64,000 bases of DNA from Clostridia bacterium (GTDB lineage Bacteria > Bacillota_A > Clostridia > Oscillospirales > CAG-272): assembly GCA_017468115.1 (NCBI GenBank), contig JAFUJS010000008.1, positions 11,531-75,530 on the forward strand, given 5' to 3'. A program made the translations under genes and the position numbers. Shown here piece after piece: positions 33,915 to 41,267 of the stretch. The notes under the pieces are model-generated. The model was not told where the DNA came from. It searched no databases and saw only the letters and a program-made list of their open reading frames with translations. Within the stretch, counting starts at the first letter, position 1, and the number at the start of each line of letters is the position of its first letter.

Positions 33915-35966
33915 ATGGCAAAGTTCAACACAAACGACATCAGAAACGTGGCTATCATCGGTCACAGTGGAAGCGGTAAAACTGCAACTATCGAGTCCAT
34001 GCTCTTTAAGGCTAAGGCAACAGACCGCCTTGGTAGAGTATGCGACGGAAATACCGTTTCCGACTATGATAGCGAGGAAATAAAGAGAGGCATTTCAATC
34101 GGAACATCTGTTGTTAACCTTGAGTGGCAGGGCGCAAAGATTAACCTTCTTGACTGCCCGGGCTTTTTGGGCTTTGCGGGAGAGGTTTCATCAGCCCTTC
34201 GTGTTGCTGATGCGGCTATTATTAATATTGATGCAAAGTCAGGTATGGAGGTTGGTACAGAGATTGGCTGGTACAACGCCCTTGAGGCAGGACTGCCAAG
34301 AGCATTCTTTGTAAATAAGTGCGACGACCCCGACGCAGACTTTGACAAGGTATTTAACCAGCTAAGAGAAGAGTTTGGTAATGCCCTTTGTCCTGTATTT
34401 ATTCCTATCAAGGAGCCAAATGGCACAATGATGGTTGACCTAAAGACCATGAAGTGCTTCCGTTATCTTCCAAACGGCGAAAGACAAGAGGAGGAAATGA
34501 CAGACTCCCGTCGTGCAGTTGCCGAAAAGTACGAGGAAATCTTTATGGAGGCAGTTGCTCAGACCAATGAGGAAATGCTTGAAAAGTTTTTCGAGGGCGA
34601 AAGATTCAGTGAGGAGGAGTGCGAAAATGCCCTGCACGAGGGTATGATAGTCGGCTCCATCGTTCCTGTATGGTGCGGCTCCTCTGAAAATATGAGAGGC
34701 ATTTACTCAATCCTTACATCTATTGCAAAATCCTTCCCAAGACACACAGCAAAGAAGGTTGAAAAGGACGTTGATGGCAACGACGTTGCTATTGAAAAGG
34801 AAGGCGAATGTAAGCTGTTTGTATTCAAGACAATCGCTGACCCATTTGTAGGTAGAGTTTCCTTCTTCAAGGTTATGTCCGGTGAGCTTAAGAAGGATAT
34901 GACCCTTAAGAATGTAACCACAGGACAGGTTGAAAAGTTTGCAAAGATTTACACAATTTGCGGTAAAAAGCAGACAGAAACAGACTCCTTGGCTTGTGGC
35001 GATATCGGTGTTATTTCCAAGCTTCAAAACACCAACACAAACGACACACTTTGTGAAAAATCAGACACAGAGTACGCTAAAATCGTATTCCCAGAGGCAA
35101 ATATGACCATGGCAATCAAGGTTGACTCCAAGGACGAGGATAAGGTTGCCACAGCAATTTCCAAGATTCTTGACGAGGACAAAACCGTTAAGTACGAAAA
35201 CTTTGTTGAAACAGGCGAATTGCTTCTTAAGGGTATTGGCGACGTTCATCTTGACACAGTTGTATGTAAGCTAAAGAGCAGATATGGCGTTAATATTTCA
35301 CTTGTTACTCCAAGAATAGCTTATAGAGAAACAATCAGAAAGACAATTTCCGTTGAAGGAAAGCATAAGAAGCAGTCCGGTGGCGCAGGTCAGTACGGCC
35401 ACGTTAAAATCACATTCTCTCCAAGCGAGAATGATGGACTCACATTCACAACAAGCGTTGTTGGCGGCGAGGTTCCAAAGGGCTACTTCCCTGCAGTTGA
35501 AAAGGGCTTACAAGAGGCTATGGCGCAGGGCGTTATGCTTGGCTACCCAATGGTTAACCTGGCAGCAGACCTGACAGGCGGCTCATACCACGATGTTGAC
35601 TCAAACGAGCTTTCATTTAAGCTTGCCGCAAGACTTGCATATAAGGAGCTTGTAAACGCATCTCCAACACTTCTTGAGCCAATCGGCACACTTAAGGTTA
35701 GCGTTCCTGAGACTATGGTTGGCGACGTTATGGGCGACCTTAACAAGCGTCGTGGCAGAGTTCTCGGTATGGAGCCTGATAGCCACCGTCCAAAGTACAC
35801 CGTGGTTGAGGGCGAGGTTCCAAAGGCTGAAATGGTAGACTATGTTATCGCTCTTCGTGCTATGACACAGGGTAGAGGTAGCTTTACCTTCCACTTCGCA
35901 AGATACGAGGAGGTACCTAGTCAGATTGCATCAAAGGTTCCACCATGTCCGATAGATAATCATTAA
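33915..35966 (+). CDS. EF-G-like translation GTPase (EF-G2 type)
   Basis: 683 residues. The start at 33915 has AGAGGA upstream; an upstream in-frame extension has no ribosome site. Domain order follows EF-G: G domain (1-280), domain II (about 300-390), domain IV-like (about 465-590) and C-terminal domain V. The P-loop reads GHSGSGKT instead of AHIDAGKT, and switch II reads DCPGFLGF instead of DTPGHVDF, so the catalytic His is Phe. NKCD supplies guanine specificity. This matches the EF-G paralogue family in Clostridia, not the main FusA. Its role is unclear; it may act slowly on ribosomes or in ribosome rescue. No antibiotic-resistance link is evident. Confidence 0.87.
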   Translation: MAKFNTNDIRNVAIIGHSGSGKTATIESMLFKAKATDRLGRVCDGNTVSDYDSEEIKRGISIGTSVVNLEWQGAKINLLDCPGFLGFAGEVSSALRVADAAIINIDAKSGMEVGTEIGWYNALEAGLPRAFFVNKCDDPDADFDKVFNQLREEFGNALCPVFIPIKEPNGTMMVDLKTMKCFRYLPNGERQEEEMTDSRRAVAEKYEEIFMEAVAQTNEEMLEKFFEGERFSEEECENALHEGMIVGSIVPVWCGSSENMRGIYSILTSIAKSFPRHTAKKVEKDVDGNDVAIEKEGECKLFVFKTIADPFVGRVSFFKVMSGELKKDMTLKNVTTGQVEKFAKIYTICGKKQTETDSLACGDIGVISKLQNTNTNDTLCEKSDTEYAKIVFPEANMTMAIKVDSKDEDKVATAISKILDEDKTVKYENFVETGELLLKGIGDVHLDTVVCKLKSRYGVNISLVTPRIAYRETIRKTISVEGKHKKQSGGAGQYGHVKITFSPSENDGLTFTTSVVGGEVPKGYFPAVEKGLQEAMAQGVMLGYPMVNLAADLTGGSYHDVDSNELSFKLAARLAYKELVNASPTLLEPIGTLKVSVPETMVGDVMGDLNKRRGRVLGMEPDSHRPKYTVVEGEVPKAEMVDYVIALRAMTQGRGSFTFHFARYEEVPSQIASKVPPCPIDNH

Positions 35967-35991
35967 AGGTAGATAATTTATTAAATATTGC

Positions 35992-36020
35992 TTGACTTCA
36001 TCAAAAAAATTTGATATAGT
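35992..36020 (+). promoter_or_regulatory. Promoter of lipoprotein gene
   Basis: TTGACT (35992-35997), 17 bases, TATAGT (36015-36020). Confidence 0.75.
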
Positions 36021-36059
36021 ATTTGTACAAAATATATTTTGCAAAGGAGAAAAGACATT

Positions 36060-37973
36060 ATGAAAACAAAAATCTTAGCAGTTCTTTTGGCAGTTTGTCT
36101 TTGTGTTCCATTTGTTTTCGCTTCCTGTAGCGATGGAACAGCAACAGTAAGTCCTATGGACTTTCTTGCAAGCGACGCATCAGTGAGACCTGAGCAGGGT
36201 CCTGTGTTTGACGCGCACCTAAGCATGAAGACAGAGGGTGAATTTACATTAGTAAATGGCCACTACTTTGTTGAAAAGGTAACAAGAGATGAGGACGTTA
36301 CCGTAACACCGGAGGGCGGCACAGAGTACACCTACACAAAGCACTACACAGACTACAACATTTACAAAACAGCAGACCAAACAAAGGTTGCTACCTACAC
36401 AGCTCGTACCGACCTTGGCTACACAGATGAGGAACGTGATGACGACGAGGTTGTATATGTAAATATTTTCTTTCAGACGCTTAGCTTAAAGGGCGATGGC
36501 TACCTTGTTGTTAAAACGAGAACATATGACGATACATATGCAACAAAAATGATTAACGATAAAAATGAGGCTATCCTGTCCTACGAGGGCGACACTGATG
36601 AAAGCGTTTTATTTAACGGCATTTCAGCCTACCCAACGATGACAGTACGTACAACCTTCCACGCTACCCTTGATAATGTTCTTTACAGATTCGAGCTTGA
36701 TGGTAAGGAAGCAACTGTTGTTAAGGATCTTGATCTGACACGTGTTGACAACGCTCTTTCTGAGGACATAGGCTATGGTGATATTAATTTGTCATACTAT
36801 GCCGACGGAAAATATGTTTTTGTTTATGATGAGTATGTAGTTATCTACAACGATAAGCTGGAAGCGCCAAAGACTGTTGAATTTCCGCTTGACGAAAAGG
36901 TAACCGATCAACCACACAATGAAACAGAAGTAGCTATTGATGGTGTTTACAAGCTAAATAACGGCAATCTATACATGCTTTACACAGAGAGCAAGGTGCT
37001 TGATTGCAACGATTGTGAAAATTCCTGCAATCTCTTCACAGAGGAAAAGGATAACTATCTATGGCTTGACGGCACAACAGGCTATAACTACAAGGCATTT
37101 ATTGTTGATGTTCAGTCCGCAAGCGTTAACGAGGTTAAGGCTCCATCTGTTTTAATCACAACTATAGCAGCTAACCCTAACGCAATGATTGAGATGTATA
37201 CAGGCTCAAGGATTTATAAGGAAGATATTGAAAATGCGGTAAGCGGATATGAAATTGTTGACCAGTCCGTTGATGAATCTGAGAATGTAATGTGCGTTAT
37301 GGATAATAAAGGCAACATTACAGCAACAGCGAAATATCCGGCAAACGTTTCAAACGTTTACCCGATTGGGGAAGGACAATATGTTGCCACAATCGGTGGC
37401 GTTGGCTACATTGTTGACAAGGACTATAACATTGTAAGCGAGATTCTTAGCGGAAGCAATGGCACAACAAACACCACGATTATTGGCGACGCAGTTTATA
37501 ACATGCTGACAGGTGAAAAGGTGTTCGATATTCCGGAGGAATACAATTTTGAGGGTGCAACAAGCGGTCTTTATATCTTCTTAAAATCTGAAGAGGTTGA
37601 AAACGAAGGCGTTACCGAAACAAAATATACAATCATGCTTGTTGACGAAAATGGCGAAACATATAAGTCAATCGAAAAGGATGATTATACAAGTATTCAA
37701 AGATATAGTAGCGACTATCTCGTAATCAGAAAAGAAATTGTAATAGAGGATGAGCTTATTGGAGAGTATACAGACTACTATCAATATATAATTTACAATG
37801 CAAACGGTAAACATGTTGCAACCATTGACGCTGATCAATATAACACACCATCATTCAGTTCATATGAAGATATGCTGATTGTTAGATATATTGAGGACCT
37901 TAAGGAAGGCGAAGCAGAATCTAAGACTGTATTGCTTACTATCTTTGAGGCACCTACATCACAAGGCGAATAA
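36060..37973 (+). CDS. Secreted lipoprotein of unknown function
   Basis: 637 residues. The ATG at 36060 has AAGGAG upstream and gives a clean signal peptide: Lys-rich start, hydrophobic core (LAVLLAVCLCVPFVF) and a lipobox ending ASC, with the acylated Cys near residue 22. The mature part is rich in Thr, Asp, Tyr and Val and looks beta-stranded, possibly a beta-propeller. No enzyme motif. It stands alone between its promoter and a strong terminator. Confidence 0.85.
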   Translation: MKTKILAVLLAVCLCVPFVFASCSDGTATVSPMDFLASDASVRPEQGPVFDAHLSMKTEGEFTLVNGHYFVEKVTRDEDVTVTPEGGTEYTYTKHYTDYNIYKTADQTKVATYTARTDLGYTDEERDDDEVVYVNIFFQTLSLKGDGYLVVKTRTYDDTYATKMINDKNEAILSYEGDTDESVLFNGISAYPTMTVRTTFHATLDNVLYRFELDGKEATVVKDLDLTRVDNALSEDIGYGDINLSYYADGKYVFVYDEYVVIYNDKLEAPKTVEFPLDEKVTDQPHNETEVAIDGVYKLNNGNLYMLYTESKVLDCNDCENSCNLFTEEKDNYLWLDGTTGYNYKAFIVDVQSASVNEVKAPSVLITTIAANPNAMIEMYTGSRIYKEDIENAVSGYEIVDQSVDESENVMCVMDNKGNITATAKYPANVSNVYPIGEGQYVATIGGVGYIVDKDYNIVSEILSGSNGTTNTTIIGDAVYNMLTGEKVFDIPEEYNFEGATSGLYIFLKSEEVENEGVTETKYTIMLVDENGETYKSIEKDDYTSIQRYSSDYLVIRKEIVIEDELIGEYTDYYQYIIYNANGKHVATIDADQYNTPSFSSYEDMLIVRYIEDLKEGEAESKTVLLTIFEAPTSQGE

Positions 37974-37980
37974 TTAAAAC

Positions 37981-38010
37981 AAAAAAGACTTCCTTCGGGA
38001 AGTCTTTTTT
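37981..38010. terminator. Bidirectional intrinsic terminator
   Basis: AAAAAAGACTTCC, TTCG tetraloop, GGAAGTCTTTTTT: a 13-bp perfect stem starting 7 bases after the lipoprotein stop. Confidence 0.95.
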
Positions 38011-38070
38011 ATGCATTTTCGGCACAAAGGCAAGGCTTTTCACATTTTTAGGCATCTCTTTGTGGCATAA

Positions 38071-38115
38071 TAAAAAAAGAAAAGCCCGTGCTGAGTTTCC
38101 CTAATTAGCACAGGC
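38071..38115 (-). terminator. Terminator of feo operon
   Basis: GCCCGTGCT (38084-38092) pairs with AGCACAGGC (38107-38115) with one G-T pair. On the minus strand the stem is followed by TTTTCTTTTTTT. Confidence 0.88.
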
Positions 38116-38149
38116 TTTCCTTTGGAAAGTTTTATGAGTATAAGCTAGA

Positions 38150-38317
38150 TTAAGATTTCTTTTCTTCGTTTTGGTGGCAGGAGCAGGACATTCCACAGCC
38201 TGCACAATTGCCGCCGCAGGAGCTTTTGCCCTTTACCTTTTTTACAATTTCAAAAATGATAATTCCCACAGTAAGGACAACAATTCCACATAGAATTATA
38301 ATAGCCGCAGGGCTCAT
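38150..38317 (-). CDS. FeoB-associated Cys-rich membrane protein
   Basis: 55 residues: one membrane helix (about 4-24), a basic stretch KKVKGK, then a Cys cluster (CGGNCAGCGMSCSC) ending CHQN-EEKKS. This is the family often found downstream of feoB in Bacillota, thought to bind iron or assist transfer. It follows feoB by 11 bases. Confidence 0.88.
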   Translation of the reverse strand: MSPAAIIILCGIVVLTVGIIIFEIVKKVKGKSSCGGNCAGCGMSCSCHQNEEKKS

Positions 38318-38328
38318 TTTTTAACACC

Positions 38329-40770
38329 TCAATTCTTTTTTAGAACCTTTTTCTTAAACAGGTCAATAAGTGAGAAGCCTGCAGGTCTTACAAGCAAGTA
38401 GATAAGACCGCCAAGGGCGAGGAATGCAACTACTGTCCAGAAATTGAATGCCGCAGCACCCCATCTTATAAGCATACCGATTTGGTAAATAATCATTGCA
38501 ATTACGTATGCAAAGCCTGTCATATAGCCAATTGCAAACAGTGTCCACTTCCAGTTGTTCATTTCACGCTTGATTGCACCCATAGCACCGAAGCAAGGAG
38601 CACAAAGAAGGTTGAAGATAAGGAAGCAGAAGGCACTTAGTTGACTACCGCTAAAGATAACCTCGCCGATTGTTGCGTGTAGAGTAGCAGAAGACATTTC
38701 TGCAAGCTCCATCGCAAGGTCAGGGTCCATGTTGATTACTGTTCCGAAGAAGCCAACAACCTCTTCCTTTGCAACAAGACCAAGGAAGGTTGCAACAGCC
38801 GCCTGCCATGAGCCAAAGCCCACAGGAATGAACAGATAGGAAATTGCTGTTCCTATATTTTCAAGTATCGAAGCCCCACCACTTTCCTCTGTAATGTAGT
38901 GGAATCCACCCTCGAAGGAAAGGGAGTTAAGAACCCAAATAATAACGCTTGCCGCAAAGATTACTGTGCCGGCACGCTTGATAAAGGACCAGCCACGCTC
39001 CCATGTAGATCTGAATACGTTGCCTGCAACCGGTAAGTGGTATGCAGGAAGCTCCATAACAAACGGAGCAGGTTCGCCAAGGAATGCCCTTGTTTTCTTA
39101 AGAATAATACCGGAAACAACTACTGCGCCAATACCGATAAAGTAGGATGCAGTTGCAATAAGTGCGTTGCCGCCAAAGAGTGCGCCTGCAACAAGACCAA
39201 CAATAGGCATCTTAGCGGAGCAAGGAATAAAGCCGGTTGTCATAATAGTCATACGGCGGTCTCTTTCCTGTTCAATGGTACGGCTTGCCATGATACCTGG
39301 CACGCCACATCCAACTGCAACAAGCATAGGAATAAAGGATTTGCCGCTAAGACCAAAGCGTCTAAATAGTCTGTCAAGAATAAATGCCACACGGGACATA
39401 TAGCCACAATCCTCAAGTAAGGAAAGGAGCAGGAAGAGGATTAGTAGCTGCGGCACAAAGCCAAGAACTGCGCCAACGCCACCAACAATACCGTCAAGAA
39501 TCAGGCTTGTAAGCCACTCCGGAGAGTGTGCCGCCTCAAGACCCCAGCCGATAACAACAGGAATGCCCGGTACCCAAGCGCCAAAGCTTGCAGGGTCTGG
39601 CTCTCCGGCGTCAACGGCAGTAAGAGCCTTTTCATAATCTGCGTATGTAATTGTAACTGTCTCGTAAAGAGTGCCCTCGACGTCGTAACGGTCAAGCTCG
39701 AAGCTTCCGCTTGCAAATCCCTCAGGTGCGCCCTCGACGATTTCAGTATAATAATTGAATTCTTCAACGGCGGCGTTGTAATCTGCCTCGCCAATGCCGA
39801 TAAAGTGGAAGCCGTCGCCAAACAAGCCATCATTTGCCCAGCCTGTAAGAGTGTCGCCAAGAAGACCGGGTGCCATTGCGATGAAATAAACAAGGAACAT
39901 AATTACAGCAAAGATAGGAAGAGCGGCAAAGCGGTTTGTAACTACCTTGTCAATCTTGTCGGAAAGGCTAAGCTTATCCTTGCCCTTTTTCTTTGATTTT
40001 TTAACTACCTTAGTGGTAATAAAATCATATCTTGCGTTGATGATAATGCTTTCGCTGTCATCACCGGTGCTGTTTTCAATGTGCTTTATGTAGCCGTCGA
40101 TTTTGGAGCTTACAGCCTCGCTCACCTGTACCTCGCCAAGGGCAAGCTCATCACGCTCGAAGAGCTTAACTGCATAAAAGCGTCTTTTGCTTTCGTCAAT
40201 ACTCTTAAGCTCCAGGTCGCAAATGCTTTTAAGTGCGCTTTCTACCTCGTGGCTGTACTTTACGGTGTTTGCAAGCTTACCGTTTGCGTGGGCGGAAACA
40301 GCAGCCTCTAAAATTTCCTTAACGCCCTCGCCCTTAACTGCCGCGATTTCAACTACTGCACAGCCAAGCTCCTTAGATAGTGTGCTTACATCAATTTCCT
40401 CGTTGTTCTTACGTACAACGTCCATCATATTGATTGCAACAACCATTGGGATTTTTAGCTCTGCCAGCTGTGTTGTAAGATAAAGGCTTCTTTCAAGGTT
40501 TGTGCCATCAAGAATATTTATGATAGCATCGGGGGATTCGTTTACAAGAAAGTTTCTTGCAATAATCTCCTCGGGAGAATACGGAGAAAGAGAATAAATA
40601 CCGGGCAAGTCGGTTACAGTAGTTTCCTTGTCCCACTTGATTCTTCCTTCCTTTTTCTCAACAGTAACGCCGGGCCAGTTACCAACATATTGGTTTGCGC
40701 CGGTCAAGGCGTTGAATAGAGTGGTTTTACCACAGTTGGGGTTACCAACTAAAGCAATGTTAATTGACAT
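38329..40770 (-). CDS. feoB: Ferrous iron transporter FeoB
   Basis: 813 residues. N-terminal G domain: GNPNCGKTT (8-16), DLPGIYSLSPYSPEE (switch II), NMMD (NKxD equivalent). A long basic linker (KKSKKKGKDK) precedes the polytopic membrane domain with two Gate regions, including GFVPQLL and GCGVPGIMASRT. An extracellular insert of about 100 residues lies after the first membrane helix, longer than in many FeoB proteins. FeoB takes up Fe2+ driven by GTP or ions. It is preceded by feoA and a palindromic operator. Confidence 0.96.
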   Translation of the reverse strand: MSINIALVGNPNCGKTTLFNALTGANQYVGNWPGVTVEKKEGRIKWDKETTVTDLPGIYSLSPYSPEEIIARNFLVNESPDAIINILDGTNLERSLYLTTQLAELKIPMVVAINMMDVVRKNNEEIDVSTLSKELGCAVVEIAAVKGEGVKEILEAAVSAHANGKLANTVKYSHEVESALKSICDLELKSIDESKRRFYAVKLFERDELALGEVQVSEAVSSKIDGYIKHIENSTGDDSESIIINARYDFITTKVVKKSKKKGKDKLSLSDKIDKVVTNRFAALPIFAVIMFLVYFIAMAPGLLGDTLTGWANDGLFGDGFHFIGIGEADYNAAVEEFNYYTEIVEGAPEGFASGSFELDRYDVEGTLYETVTITYADYEKALTAVDAGEPDPASFGAWVPGIPVVIGWGLEAAHSPEWLTSLILDGIVGGVGAVLGFVPQLLILFLLLSLLEDCGYMSRVAFILDRLFRRFGLSGKSFIPMLVAVGCGVPGIMASRTIEQERDRRMTIMTTGFIPCSAKMPIVGLVAGALFGGNALIATASYFIGIGAVVVSGIILKKTRAFLGEPAPFVMELPAYHLPVAGNVFRSTWERGWSFIKRAGTVIFAASVIIWVLNSLSFEGGFHYITEESGGASILENIGTAISYLFIPVGFGSWQAAVATFLGLVAKEEVVGFFGTVINMDPDLAMELAEMSSATLHATIGEVIFSGSQLSAFCFLIFNLLCAPCFGAMGAIKREMNNWKWTLFAIGYMTGFAYVIAMIIYQIGMLIRWGAAAFNFWTVVAFLALGGLIYLLVRPAGFSLIDLFKKKVLKKN

Positions 40771-40782
40771 TTTCTCCTCCGA

Positions 40783-40798
40783 GTTAGCCTAGGCTAAC
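40783..40798. promoter_or_regulatory. Perfect palindrome between feoA and feoB, DtxR-type operator
   Basis: GTTAGCCTAGGCTAAC is a perfect 16-bp palindrome without a loop, so a protein-binding site is more likely than an RNA hairpin. It shares TTAG...CTAA spacing with DtxR/IdeR-type boxes. Confidence 0.6.
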
Positions 40799-40816
40799 CA
40801 TAGCATAAAAAATAAT

Positions 40817-41035
40817 TTACTCAACAATAATCATTTTGGCATCCTGCTTTCTTAAAAAAAGCTCGTAGCCACGAACTGTAAGCTCAATAGGGTCGCCAAG
40901 AGGCGCAACCTTTCTTACATAGATTTCAACACCACGGGTAATGCCCATGTCCATGATACGGCGCCTGATTGCACCCTCACCATCTACACGAACAACACGC
41001 ACGGAGTCTCCAACCTTTACGTCCTTAAGTGTCAT
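40817..41035 (-). CDS. feoA: FeoA family protein
   Basis: 72 residues, SH3-like fold: begins MTLKDVKVGDSVRV, with IRRRIMDMGITRG and the C-terminal ELFLRKQDAKMIIVE typical of FeoA. It supports FeoB-dependent iron uptake. It is the first gene of the feo operon. Confidence 0.95.
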   Translation of the reverse strand: MTLKDVKVGDSVRVVRVDGEGAIRRRIMDMGITRGVEIYVRKVAPLGDPIELTVRGYELFLRKQDAKMIIVE

Positions 41036-41062
41036 ATTCGGTTTTCTCCTTCATAAATTGCA

Positions 41063-41080
41063 AGTTAGTCTCAACTAACT
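41063..41080. promoter_or_regulatory. Operator-like palindrome at feoA promoter
   Basis: AGTTAG and CTAACT flank a 6-base centre (TCTCAA), starting about 9 bases downstream of the -10 box, over the expected transcription start. It resembles iron-dependent regulator boxes of the DtxR family. Confidence 0.65.
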
Positions 41081-41088
41081 ACACGAGC

Positions 41089-41117
41089 ATTTTAGCATAC
41101 AAAAGGCGCTTTGTCAA
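41089..41117 (-). promoter_or_regulatory. Promoter of feo operon
   Basis: Minus strand TTGACA (41112-41117), 17 bases, TAAAAT (41089-41094). Confidence 0.8.
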
Positions 41118-41209
41118 GTGGTTTTTTACAAAAAATGAAAATTTTTCTTTTGCCCCAAAATAAATCGACACAAAAGCCTCTTATATAATTAATGAAGGAA
41201 AAAAATTCC

Positions 41210-41238
41210 TTGCAAAAAACAACTGTTGGTGCTACAAT
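41210..41238 (+). promoter_or_regulatory. Promoter of copA
   Basis: TTGCAA (41210-41215), 17 bases, TACAAT (41233-41238). Divergent from the feo promoter. Confidence 0.75.
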
Positions 41239-41267
41239 GATTATATAAAAATTCACAAGGGGCGCTT

